A stretch of DNA of 64,000 nt from Diadema setosum (lineage: Eukaryota > Echinodermata > Echinoidea > Diadematoida > Diadematidae): NCBI GenBank assembly GCA_033980235.1, contig CM067077.1, positions 4,143,972-4,207,971 of the forward strand, read 5' to 3'. Below the pieces are notes generated by a model. The model had not been told where the DNA came from, did not search any database, and saw nothing but the letters and a program-made list of their open reading frames with translations. Numbering within the stretch: the first letter of the stretch is position 1; each line of letters opens with the position of its first letter. Positions 20,051 to 31,292 of this stretch are shown here, one piece after another. The translations under genes and the position numbers were made by a program.

Positions 20051-22529
20051 TGAGTGTGAGGCTAGGAAATGAACGGCGTTGTAGACACACATTTTGATGT
20101 ATTTTTTTTGTAATACTAGTACATTGTATGTCTATTCAGATGCCTTGTTTTCTCTATACACCTCATTCTCCTTCTCTCTCCGCCTCTCTCGCTCTTTTTG
20201 TAAATATGTACCATTTATATGTTATGTGCCATGTGTGTTGAATTAGTGACCAGGAGTGCATGTTGCACTCCCACAGACATAGTACATCCTAGCACCCATC
20301 GAGGGGATGAAGAAGCAAGGTCAGTTTGACCAAAATCATAGGTGGTCTCGGTAACTCCACTCCCCGACTTTCTCTATAACATAAACAATGTGGTAAGGCT
20401 TTGCTCGAGACATTATGACAAACAATGGACCACTTCTTCCCCATCGAAGAGGTAGGATTCATTCCACATTCTGCACTCACAAGAGGAGGAGGTGTCTCAG
20501 CCTGCATAGAGCTGGTTAACATACTATTTTGTGGAATCATGCTGCTGGTCGCCGACTAATCGTAAGTTTAACCATGTTATACATAATGTTGGTGTATACA
20601 CATTAATCAGCCCCATCATGTTGTATTTTCGATTTACACAAGGGTTGGGATAGCCCAAACTTTTAGGTCACTCTTTGTTTAAATACATAATGTTTGGATG
20701 TGAAAAGCAACTTCAGTTCATCTGAAAGTGCTGGTCTGTTAGGCATGTTGTGAACCAAGGCTGGTTCTTATTCTTATATGTATTAAACATTCGCACATGT
20801 GTGCTGTTGCATCATTCATTTTGCTGTTGATATTAGTGAGATGATCTTGGGTATAGTAAACTTTGTTTCCTTTGTTCATTCATATTGTTTACGGACAAGT
20901 CTTGTACATGGCTCATATTATGTGTTTGGTACCAAAGATATGCTTAGGATCTAGATTTTAGACTAGTATGAAGAAAAACTGGGATACTAAGATGTAATGT
21001 GCACTCGGTGTGGTCAGTCGCCACGTGTGGCTGAAGGGTTAACGTAAACAATGAGCCTGTGTGTAGGCAGGCTGCATCAGTGACGGTCAGTTGCTTTGGA
21101 CAAAAAGGGGGGATCCTCATCACTAGTTGTCTGTTAACTCCCTTAACCTTGTTCACATTAATTTGGGCTTTTTTATGTTGCTGTTGCCATGACAACTGGA
21201 GCCCATAATTCATTGGGGGGATTCTGTACATATGTGTTTATAAACCTGTTACACTCGTTTGGTTTACCATAATCATTATACAATTTGATTTGTTCTCTCT
21301 ATAGCCGAATTTCTACTCTTATCGAGTAATCTGAGCTCAAAGGCGAGGTACTGCTGGGTACTGTCCAAATAAGGAGGTAAATCTTGCCTGTAATTAGTCC
21401 ACATCATTTCTTATCCTTTTTATATGTCTAATTTCATGTAAATTTCAAATAGCATATGCATGGTATAAGTCATTGTGATCTCTAGGAATAATTAAATACA
21501 TGCCTTTCATTGTGTATCTCGAAAGTACAAAAGTCGTGTACACGAATTGGTCGGACCTTTAAGTTTATTGAGAAATGATTAGAAGAATATATATAGTTGA
21601 TGTGATACATGTGGTTTTGAGGAGTGAATGTTTAAGAAGGAACAATGTTGAAGGAAGGATAGAATTTTCTTATAAACTGCTTTAATGTCAAGGGCGAGCG
21701 TATTATTAAGGCTCTTGGTATTTATCATTATAATCCCGGTTTCATTTCTTTGGTTATTGTTAACAGGGATAGCAACAAAAGGAATTATGTCATCATCCCA
21801 GGAGTAATCAAACACAATATGTAGGAGTAGTTCGTGAAATAAGAGTGTCATGAACATTTAATCAACCTTTTGGAACGAAGTGGAATGTTAAGCAATGTTA
21901 AGCAAACAATGCCATATGTAGATTCAACTCATATTATTGCACTTTTCGACATTTCATGGAGTAAAGTAATATTTTATGAGAAGATTGTTTGTCTATGGTT
22001 AGATTGTAAGAAAGTGCGCGTACGATTTGTAGTTGCATTAGAGTACACTAATTTGTAGTTGGTATGAGCCCTTTGTACATAGTGTATATTGATTCATGTT
22101 TTCTTCTGTTCATTGCCCACAGCACATGTACACCTAACGGCGTGCACCGGACGGTGCTGTGTTGGTTTAGTTAGTTATTTTGGTCCTTTTTCCCTTTTTT
22201 TTGTTGGTACATCAGGGGTTGTTCTTAGTCTTGAAGCAACTCATTTTGTTTAGTATTCTATGATATCAATGATAAGACAGAGATTCTTCACAATCGACTC
22301 TCACATTCATGATAACTTCCCTAATAAATCTGCATTACACTTTATAATTTGAACTGGCTTGCTCCTATGTGTCTTCTCTTTCCACCTGATCTTCGAGTGT
22401 TGAACCTAGGCCTCTTTAGTCCCGAATTCAGTCTTACTGCTTCACCCATTTTGGTTTTCATTTTCATTGTCATCATTTATTTTGTTTTCATTATTTACAA
22501 ATACCTGTGTACACATTCCACGGGTCACA
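20051..22529 (+). repeat. LTR of copy C (2,479 bp, TG...CA)
   Basis: It matches the LTR of copy A along its length; the one difference I noticed is T at 22301 against C at 12583. It ends ...GGGTCACA at 22529. The following bases (CTGGTATAAATT) differ from copy A and belong to the host, so this is the right edge of the composite insertion. Confidence 0.8.
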
Positions 22530-22873
22530 CTGGTATAAATTCAACAATGACACTGCAAGGTATCGATTTGATACTGTAGGTGTTAATGTCGATGATGTAA
22601 CACCCGCCCATTGTCATTAGAGACCACACCAAGTGGTGTTACTGTGATGTAAATGTGTTCACACCTTTAGATTTTTAAAGAATCAAGTACTATATCGGAA
22701 AGTTCTTTATAGTCTTGTTGAAATTCAAAATCAACAAGAAGAACAGTAACCTATAACTATTAAAAAAAACAATTTTATATTTTGAAGCGACACCCGGAGG
22801 TGTTAATCTAATACCTCAAATGAAATTTAACACCAGCTCGGTTTTTCATATTTAACACCGGATTTTTTGTAGT
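22530..22873. repeat. Host GGTGTTA-type repeat interrupted by the copy C LTR
   Basis: Right of the LTR the sequence holds several GGTGTTA or TAACACC heptamers (near 22580, 22599, 22634, 22808, 22838 and 22862) and ends GGATTTTTTGTAGTG, which reads CACTACAAAAAATCC on the other strand. This looks like one end of a miniature inverted-repeat element. The other end is not seen intact near 8.4 kb, so the left part may have been lost. Confidence 0.5.
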
Positions 22874-24120
22874 GCCCCACTGGAGAGTTTGTGCTACAAT
22901 ACGCACATAACAATCACTGCCTCCAATATTCTCACACATGGTGGCGACGGATATTGCTGTTCTGTTGAAACAAGCCTTTACAGCTCTAAAATTCTAAAAC
23001 TTACATTTTAGGTCTAATTTTGACAAAACCTCTAACACTGTTTCTATTGAATTCTCTAAATAATGAACTCAACTCAAAGGTGGTTGGAATAAGCTTTGGC
23101 TTTTTTTTTTTTCATTTTATGATGTGTTTTCTCATTTAAAATATCTGGGCAACCTTTGACTAATTGTGCATTGTATACACACATATGTAATACATCTTGA
23201 CAGTGACTAAGAAACTCTGTGTATTTATAGATGGGGGGGGGGGGGGAGGTTTTATTCAGAGTCGCATACTAGCTTGGGGAAAAAAGTGGAAGTCAATGGC
23301 ACCACTACATCTTACAGGGATATCCGCCGCTTCCTTGGAGTATTATGGCAAAACACCTATAACCTGCTGTGGTCCAACATGAGGCATCGTAAACCTGATG
23401 AGGTTTTGAAGGTGGAGGGGAAAAAGAAGAAGAAATATATGAAGACATTTCCAGTGACACCCTCCTGACCTCAATTTGGAATAAAGTGCGGGCACATGCC
23501 AGAGGACGCTAGAAGAGACAGATTTATGATCAATTAAACATTATTAATATCTCACTCGATGACCTTTGTTCGTCTTATGACAGGACTATACATATTGCCC
23601 AAGTTCCACCATGGGGGAGAAAAAAAAATCCTTTCCCCCCTCCCAACTTTCATCTGAACATGAGTCTGGAAAGTAGATATATCTTCTAAATTGTCATGTT
23701 CAGTCACACAGAGAGACTCTTAGCATGTGCATGATCATATCATTTTTCATTCTGAAAGATGAACTTTTGTTATTTCTTCTCTACTTACTGAGATTTGTTG
23801 CATTCCATTAGAGGGTGAGAGAAACACAAAGAGACATAGGGTAATATATTAAAAAACAGAAAACATTTTTGATGTTCTGTCCAAGTTTTTCTTCTTCTTT
23901 GCTTTTATTTTGCAGTATGCAAGACGGCCAACAGAGAAGTATGCACGATGGCTCTTGTTTTGTTAATGATTCAATACATAATTCGCCTCAGCTTCAGTTA
24001 TAGGGAATACAGCTAAATCAATGAGAAACCTCAATTCCCTATCAAATAACCCTCTCAAGAAAAAAAAAAGAAAAAGAGAAAGAAACAAACAAATAAAATG
24101 GGATCAAAGGCAACGTCAAG
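22874..24120. other. Host DNA with one candidate exon
   Basis: The stretch is AT-rich with a G run at 23233-23247. A pyrimidine tract ending TTTTGCAG precedes 23923. Frames at 23197-23468 pass through the G run and are not convincing. Confidence 0.4.
23923..24013 (+). other. Candidate terminal exon (unverified)
   Basis: A strong acceptor (TTCTTCTTTGCTTTTATTTTGCAG type tract) is followed by two frames open for about 27-30 codons. One encodes MQDGQQRSMHDGSCFVND..., the other CKTANREVCTMALVLLM... Neither is recognised, so a true exon is only possible, not shown. Confidence 0.2.
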
Positions 24121-24365
24121 TACTGTATACGCCAAATATTTTGCGAGGTGTTTATTCTCGCGAATTTCACGAGTCAGCTGCTATTCACAAAATGAAAAAC
24201 ACATGAAAATATTGACTCTAATGCCGATATGAATGTGACGTACATGTTTTCCATTTCTCCATTCAGTACAGGACTCCACGACTGCGAATTTAACCACTCG
24301 CGAAATTGTCGGGAAGTCCCGATTCGTGATAATTTAGACTCGTGAAATATATGGCGTATACAGTA
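24121..24365. repeat. TA-flanked miniature element, TACTGTATACGCCA ends
   Basis: The left end TACTGTATACGCCAAATATT and the right end AATATATGGCGTATACAGTA (approximate) are inverted copies across 245 bp. If TA is the duplicated target, this is the pattern of Tc1/mariner-type miniature elements. The interior has CGCGAATTTCACGAG and its inverse. A second, opposite copy is at 62305. Confidence 0.8.
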
Positions 24366-25725
24366 ATTGCCTGACATAGCAAGAACATAATGGCTCTACG
24401 TCACGATCCTTCACATGACAAGGTTGATTATCACTGGGACTATAGCTGAAGATTGTCATGCTGTGCATGATCAAAAAAAAAAGAAGAAGAAGAAAAAACA
24501 AGAAGAACATCTCCGTTCTTTCATGGATGTCTCTCCAAAATGATGTAAAAAAAAAAATGCAAATGATATATGTTAATGCCATTTGGGATAAGTCAGATAC
24601 GATCGGGTGGTCTGTGGGTGGGCACGCCAGGTCGGACCGCAGAAATTCATAATTTCAAGAAGATATCAGACTGGGGAAAACATCAAGAAAACTTGATATG
24701 CCAGAGATTCTTTTGGTGCTGCTCCAGTGGTGGTGGTGGTGTGTGCAATAGATGCTATAGAAGAGAACAAATCAGTGGTGGAGTGGCAAATACTAGACTG
24801 GGCGGGGTTAGGGGAGGGGCTCGTTACCCTTTCCTTCCCCTCTTACCCTCACCCAGGCTAGGAGAAGGGGCAGGGGTTTTTAATTTTCCCAACACAGACT
24901 TTCCTCCATTATTCTTTACAACTGACAATCAATTTCTCCCCAAAATGTGTCATTTACCCCCCCCCCCCCCCATGTAAGGACCATTTCAGGTATACTGTAC
25001 ATACTTATGTTGTTGAGATACACAATGTGTATCAAAATAAAACATCATGAGTAAGAAAGAGAGGAGGAGGGAGAGAAAGGAAGAGGGACAGAAAGGAGAG
25101 AGCGAGAAATGGAAAGAAAGAGAAGAAGGGAGACGGAGGGAGAGGGAGAGTTGTGCCTCCTTGATAGACATAACTGTCCCTTGGTGTCCAACCACACTTC
25201 CAAAGAGTCACTCCCAAGCCCCCCTACTCTGGGTTTGAATTGGCCCCGCCCTTCAATCAACACCAGTCTTCTTACTCACTGGTCATTTTCTTCCCCTCAT
25301 CTTACATACTCTCGTGACAGAGGAATGAGAAGGAAGGGGGGGGGGGGAGAGAGAGAGAAAAAAAAGGTCAATGTCATAATCAACTCAATAATTTCTGGAA
25401 GACAACGAGAAAGAGAGAAAGTAATTGACAGATAGTCTAAGTAACAGACCTTCTCATTCAAGTTCATATAATCACACTAAACTTGATGTGTTTGGATAAT
25501 CAACCCACTTCTTTTATTTGCCCTGCAGCCAAAAAAGCAAATAAATATAATAAATCCTTTATAGGTCACCATTCTCTTGCGCATTCTAATTGGCTATATC
25601 ATTCTTCTCTCATTTCTATGGCTGCAGGTCCAAAGTTCTCGCATGTTTGAAAATTTTGGAAATCATCTCGTTGACGAATAGAATGTGTTAGAAACATTGG
25701 AGGCTCAAACCCACTGTCAGTCTCT
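24366..25725. other. Host DNA dominated by simple sequence
   Basis: It contains A-rich runs, a C run at 24958-24971, a 100-base polypurine tract at 25047-25150 and a G run at 25337-25349. The 24570-24977 frame is low-complexity. Confidence 0.5.
25047..25150. repeat. Polypurine tract
   Basis: About 100 bases are almost entirely A and G on the plus strand (GAGGAGG, GAAAGGAAG and similar units). Only a few pyrimidines interrupt it. Long mirror-like purine tracts can form triplex DNA. Confidence 0.85.
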
Positions 25726-26216
25726 TTAGGCTGCGTTTATCTAACTTGAGAGAGAGAATCAAGTTTCTAAATGCATTTGGAACGGTGTTTGCAAACGTGG
25801 TTTGGCACGCGATTCTCCGGGTGCCGCGTTTATCTAACCATCATACAATCGCGATTCAAGTGGTGTCACTGTGCAGCTGCTTCGCGCTGTTTGACCCGGG
25901 AAGCAAAGGTCAACTGCATACCACCAAACAAGCCTCATCAGTCACACACAAATAATAGGCAGAGAACACAACCGGAAACATCTGGAATTTGACCTTGAGA
26001 TAAAACGCATTTCAAAACAGCATTGCGTTTATCTACTCACAGAACGGCGATTGTGGTCTCAAACGTCTTTCAAAACGCCCTTTGAAAGGCGTTTCAAAAC
26101 GGCGTTTCTAAACGCGTTTGAAAACACGGTTGCGTCTATCTAACCCCTGAAAATGCCTCAAACACGTTTAGGATCGTGATTCTGCCTCAGAAATTTTTTA
26201 GATAAACGCAGCCTTA
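25726..26216. repeat. Harbinger-like miniature element
   Basis: The 17-bp ends AGGCTGCGTTTATCTAA (25728) and TTAGATAAACGCAGCCT (to 26214) are perfect inverted copies, flanked by TTA at 25726-25728 and 26214-26216. A 3-bp TWA duplication is the signature of PIF/Harbinger. The interior is full of AAACGCGTTT-like palindromes and of GCGTTTATCTA repeats. It has no transposase, so it is non-autonomous. Small frames inside it are not genes. Confidence 0.8.
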
Positions 26217-26320
26217 ATTGCTGTGGAAGAATTACTGCTTACCAATTATTATCTGGAAAGAAAGAAGACTCTTGAATTAAAACCACAGAAAAAGACTTGC
26301 AAGGGCTGTAGTGGTTACAG

Positions 26321-26520
26321 GTCATTATTCCGAAGATTCATTATTCCAAACGTTCATGAACATGAAAGTGATATCATGCTTGTTATTCTGAAGGTTCCAT
26401 TATTCCAAAGGTTCGTTAATCTGAAAATGAAATTCGGTTCGCAACTCCGAAGGTTTGTTAGTACGCACCATTTGTTCGTTTTTGGATTAATGAACCTTCG
26501 GAACAATGAACATCAACTGC
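26321..26520. repeat. TTCCGAAGGTTC repeat cluster
   Basis: The motif TTATTCCGAAGGTTCATTA recurs with variations (near 26325, 26345, 26385, 26400 and 26445) and ends with its inverse AATGAACCTTCGGAA. It is a degenerate tandem or fold-back repeat, and I recall similar ones from marine invertebrate genomes. Confidence 0.6.
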
Positions 26521-27561
26521 TGCTATAAATGGGGTCTCTTACCGGTAAGACTACGAGCGCCAGACTGGACATCGGCTCGCAGATGGACAGAGGAGTCCTC
26601 AGCGAATTGTGGAACAAACAATTTGGGTGTAGAATAAAACCCCCTTCCCTCCCCGCCCACCAAGGAGGACGGAAACAGGGGAGGACAAACATGATACCTT
26701 ACACGACAGACCTCACATAGGAATTTGAAGGTGAAGTACAGCTCTCTGGATGTATGGGAGGGGTTGACCAACGAAAATGGGGAAAGGGGAGGGGGGAAGA
26801 CTTGGGTGTGACCTTGTATCCTTTTTTTTTTTCTTTCCAGAAGCAGAAACAGAAAAGGAACAAGAATGCTTCTCCAAACAAATGTTTGGTTGACTTGACA
26901 TAACAGACTGGTAGCACATTACTGCAGTCATTATGTAGGCCTACATGTGAGGTACAAAGTCATGATATTATTCCATGGAGCTTTTGAAGTGAAGCATTCA
27001 TTCCTAATACCATTTTGAATAGGACAGGGGAAGTAAAATGTTAATGGTCATGTGTCCCCACTCAGCTTTGGTTTTGCCCATTAAACCCATTGAAAGTATT
27101 CAGGAAATTTTGCTGCAGAAATTATAAGTCTAGCCACCATTGACTGGCATATCTGAATTTTGCAGCATATATGAAAATGTTGAACGATTACAAGTGTACA
27201 AGAACTGCTTGATTTCACTGAATCTGTATACAATCAGGAAAAAAAGTATGAATATTTGCCAACAGACAGAAAAACAAGAACTGCAATCTTCTTAAATGTG
27301 TTGTGAACTGAAGAATTGGTTGTAGAATTATCAATAGGCTTTTGAAATTTCTGCAGTCTAAACACCGTTATGTGAACACCAATGGGCTTATGACTTATGA
27401 AATACTAACAAAGAATAGCAAAAGTCATATAAAGATACACTACCAAACCACAAAATTGTGGTTTCTTATCCATCACCATTCAGGAGACAAAAATATGGGA
27501 TTGGACACCAAAACATCCCTGATTAAAAATCACCTCAGAGAACAAAGGGGTCACTCTTGAT
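26521..27561. other. Host DNA without recognisable gene
   Basis: The segment from 26521 to 26800 is GC-richer with short frames on both strands that have no recognisable domain. The rest is AT-rich. Confidence 0.4.
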
Positions 27562-27730
27562 TACTGTAAAACGAGGAATGTTTGCGTGCATTTTAATTTC
27601 GCGAATTTCACGAGCGTCAAGATTCGTAAAATTAAAATGCACGCGAAAGTTCTTGTCTACACTATGTGCATTGAATGTCAGTGGCATTTTGCAAAAATTT
27701 CATGCTGTGAATATCTCATGTTTTACAGTA
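27562..27730. repeat. TACTGTAAAAC-ended miniature element
   Basis: It begins TACTGTAAAACGAGGAATG and ends TTTTACAGTA. The interior has GTGCATTTTAATTTCGCGAA followed by its near inverse, and a CAGTGGCATTTTGC segment. Related copies lie at 27770, 31083, 32720 and 40473. Confidence 0.7.
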
Positions 27731-27769
27731 TTGAAAAGATGGTAAAAAATATAATAATTTGCTTTAAAA

Positions 27770-27976
27770 CCTGAAACATTCAGGGCCTGAAACTTTCACG
27801 AATAGGAGCCTACAGCCTTTTTGGTGGCCTGAAACTTTCACAAATTGTCACTGGCATTCAACATATTGGGTAGATGAAAACCTTTTACGAGCAGTTAACT
27901 TTTGTGGAGTCCTGGCTCCTCATGAAACTTGTAAACGGCAAGTTTCATGTACGCAAAATTTCTGGTTTTACAGTAT
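27770..27976. repeat. Related TACTGTA-family fragment
   Basis: It shares CTGAAACTTTCACGAAT, GAGCCTACAGCCTTTTTGG and GTCACTGGCATTCA with the copy at 31083 and ends GGTTTTACAGTA. It appears to be a second copy lying next to the first, with a degraded left end. Confidence 0.55.
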
Positions 27977-27985
27977 CAGATTTTA

Positions 27986-28082
27986 ATGGGGGGGGGGGGT
28001 GGGGTGGGGATAAGGTAGGGGTTTAGGAAGAGGGATGGGGTATAGAGGATGGGATAAAGGGGATGGGGTGGGGTGGGGGTGT
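27986..28082. repeat. G-rich tract
   Basis: About 95 bases hold many runs of three or more G (GGGGTGGGGTGGGGAT, GGGATGGGG and similar), beginning with a run of about 11 G. Four or more such runs within short distance can fold into G-quadruplexes. Confidence 0.8.
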
Positions 28083-30207
28083 GAGAGAATATGGTCATTA
28101 AAGACATGTGCTAAATATGAGTACGACTAATCTCTCTACATCCAACCCTTGTTCCCCACCTCTCAGTCCTGTCAACATTTAAACCTCGCCCCTCAATTAA
28201 GATGCCCGCTAGAGCTGTGGCAGGTACGAAAATCCGGAATATCTGGAAGTTGTCGGCGGTAACAGATGGGGGGCAATGGACATGGGGCATTACTGGCTGG
28301 GGTCAGATGGCTAGGGTTTCAAAACTTGACCACAAGGAAAGGGCAGCTCAACTGACCAGGGAGCAAGTGATGAGATTGAGTGGGGTGGGGTTGGGGGGCA
28401 GGGCCAGTGAGCGGTAGGGTGGAGGAGGGCAGAATGGGGTACATTTACCCTTTATTCACCCAGGTTGCTGCAGCTCTGAACTTCATAAAAGTTTTCTTCA
28501 AGATTCAGTAATCCCTCTTAAACTGGACCTTGTTGTAGAAGTTAGCAGGCCAATTCAGATGTAGCATTGTGCCACAATGCCTCAGGAAGGACATTTTAAC
28601 ACAACAGAGATGGGGGGGGGGGGGGGGAAAGGAAATTGTTAAAATTCATTGATGATATTAAGTTCCCAGACATTTGTGCCAATTGGTGAAGGCACTCTGG
28701 AGTGTGCGCCAATCGGTTAACAAAGTACAGTAAGGGATAAAGAGAGAGAAAGATAAGGGGGAGGGGGTCTCAAGTATTAAAAAACTTAGCATGAAATACG
28801 GGTGTAACTAAGGAAATGTTAATTTCATTCTTAGCACTTTAAACAGAATTTTCCTCCAAGTTTCAATGCCTATTGCAACACTGCACACTGGCACTGCTAC
28901 GACGGTCCAGATCAGTAAAAAATCACTGTCAGATCAGAAAATTTTTCAGGAGTGGACCAGTCATACATGAAAAGAAAAAAATGGGTGCCTACTGAACTGA
29001 CAGGTCTGTCAGATCAAGGAGGTACTAGGCAAGCGTCAGACCAGTAGAAAATATTGGTTAGTGTGCAGCCCTGCCTATCTCAACATTGTAGAGTGGTCAA
29101 TGTCATGAAATGGGTGCTATGGGATGCATAGGAAGAGTTCCTTCAATTTCACTTGCTGTTGCAGTTCCTTCCAAAAGAGGCACACACATCTTCAATAAAC
29201 AGAAAAAAAAAAAAAATGGACACAACGTCATTCAAAAGAATGGCTAACTCAGGGTGAAAGTGGTGGTGATGGGTTGGGTGACTTCTCTGAGCACTATTCC
29301 AGTTTTTGGACTCCTCCAGAAAAAAGAGTCTATGCCATTTCAATTAGGACTGCCAAATATGCAAAGAAAGCCATATAATGCAAGGGAAACATGCACATTG
29401 TAAGCAGTAACATGTTGTCAAAAAAGAGTTGAGTATCAGATCAAAGAACTTTATTCCCCTGACTAGACAGTTATCACACACCTGTCAATGTTTGTCAGAG
29501 TCCATGTTCAACTATTTCAACATATTGTAATGGCTGAAGATGCACTTTCTGGGTATCTTATCATATTATTAGGATAATAAAACATTGCAATTTATGGGTG
29601 CACAAGAGGTCTCAGCTGCATGCTCCACATGTTGTACTAAGGTATAAAGTAACATGACTTGCCAGGAAAACATTCTCATAATTTCTAGATCTCAAAATTG
29701 CACAGATTCCACATGTTGATGGAAGTGATGGTTTCTAAAGGTATTTTTAGAAGAAAGGTATTTTTAAAAGAATATGGCCTTAATATAAAACTGGCAAGTA
29801 TGTTGATGAACACTGGCACCTGGCTGGTGGCATCACATTCATCTCATTAGACCCAAGCCTTTCCTCTTTTCTTACCTCTCACGCCCCCTTCCTCCCAAAA
29901 AAGACTGCAAAAGACATTTACAAAGAAGGAATTCATCTACCATTTCTGTTCATATACTGCAATGAGCACTAATGCCCCCACAAACATACAAATGTGGTAA
30001 TCTTTATGCATGTAATTGTATGATTTGAGATATTTAATCACACAAGTGACATTTTTGAGTAAAAGTATTTCTCAGTATTTCTCAATAGTTGGGTGGTTGG
30101 TGCCAGCGTGACTTATAGAATTGGTTATCAAGATTGTTCTGCACTTAGCATGCTTCAGATCTGATGTAAAGATTCATGTGAAAAATCAGTCTGAATGAAG
30201 TATTGTA

Positions 30208-30276
30208 AAAAAAAAAACAACACATACACACACACAAAACACACACACACAAAAAAAAAACACACACACACAAAAC
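30208..30276. repeat. A-rich and (CA)n microsatellite
   Basis: Alternating A runs and ACACAC blocks extend for about 70 bases. Confidence 0.9.
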
Positions 30277-31082
30277 ACCTTTTCAGAGATATTAGTAGTC
30301 TGTCATGCAAATCATGTCAAAGAAATGGCAAAAGATGCCAGTGTTACAGCACATATTTTCCTACCCAACAACAATAATTGAATCCATCTATCAAAACAAG
30401 TACTGAGAACATAATATCAAAGAACAAGTTTAGAAATTATGAACCAGTTTTGAAATGGTAAACCACAGAAAGTCAGACTTCAGGACAAATGTCACACAAG
30501 TCACACCAAAATGGCTGAGAAATAGAGGCAATGCTTGGACAGTACCTCTGTTCATTATGGCATTTCCAAACCCTTAAGACATAACTGCAGATGTGGACAG
30601 CAGGAAAAATAATAGATTAAGGAACAATCCCTTTTCTGAATTACAATTCTAAATGGAGGAAGCATTCCATTTATAAACTTGTTCTCTTTTTCCCTTTTTG
30701 TTTTCTGTTGTTGTTTTTTTTTCGGGGGGGGGGGGCATCTGGAGGGGGAAAGTGAAAAGGAAAAGCCACGAGACAATATTGAAAAATAATCTCGAGTTTT
30801 GGATGTAGAGAAGAAAGGACATCTTTGTGCTATGATCTTGAGACTCCGAGGCACGCTGCCCTTCAATCAGCCAAGATATGAACCACTCCATGATATTTGA
30901 CGTCACTCTGAATTAATGAAAATCACAGTCCTATTGATAATTTATTCCTTTCTCATTCTCCCCCCCCCCCTTCTCTTTATTGTCATATTTTCCTTGTCAC
31001 TGTATATTATCGGTTGAATTGTAAACTTTTCCTTAAAGAAACTTTGCTACACTTTGACTTCTGACTATACTTAATAGTCTAG

Positions 31083-31292
31083 TACTGTAAAACACAATAT
31101 TATTGTGGCATGAAATTTTCATGCATTGGAGCCGACGGCCTTTTTCGCAGCATTGAATTTTCAAGAGTTGCCTCTAACATTCTCTGCATATAGTGTAGAC
31201 AAGAACTTTCAAGTGCGTTTTAATTTCACCAATCTTGGCTCTCGCGAAATTCACGAAATTAAAATGCGCACAAACATTCCTCGTTTTACAGT
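31083..31292. repeat. TACTGTAAAAC-ended miniature element
   Basis: It starts TACTGTAAAACACAATATTA and ends CCTCGTTTTACAGT, with GCGTTTTAATTTCACCAATC and its inverse inside. This is the most complete copy of the family in the window. Confidence 0.75.

Larger units (their letters stand above)
8494..22529. mobile_element. Composite Ty3/Gypsy retrotransposon block (copies A, B inverted, C)
   Basis: Three partial copies of one LTR retrotransposon lie side by side. A is forward (8494-12811), B is inverted (12864-17183) and C is forward (17185-22529). A and C align at a constant offset of 9,718 bp from 8494 to 12811. B is the reverse complement of C, with coordinates summing to about 35,303 near 17183 and about 35,300 near 12864. 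The block therefore forms two overlapping imperfect palindromes: A/B with a short centre near 12.79 kb, and B/C with a 936-bp centre at 17184-18119 holding the reverse transcriptase. Gag and protease are absent. Copy boundaries are read directly from where identity stops. How the arrangement arose is inference. Confidence 0.93.
27977..31082. other. Host DNA without recognisable gene
   Basis: GC-richer stretches at 28140-28420 and 30840-30960 have no recognisable frame. The second contains TGACGTCA and AT-rich homeodomain-type sites. Simple runs lie at 28612-28627 (G), 29207-29219 (A), 30208-30276 (A and CA), 30724-30736 (G) and 30961-30970 (C). Confidence 0.45.

Noticed and set aside
8494..22529. 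An env gene or viral particle gene in the retrotransposon block
   Set aside because: Nothing follows integrase except a 73-bp gap and the LTR. Gag and protease are absent too.
24570..24977. 135-residue plus-strand frame
   Set aside because: Runs through a homopolymer and low-complexity glycine/proline stretches, no domain.
25746..25992. Frames of 69 and 73 residues
   Set aside because: They lie inside the Harbinger-like miniature element, which has no coding capacity in its other half.
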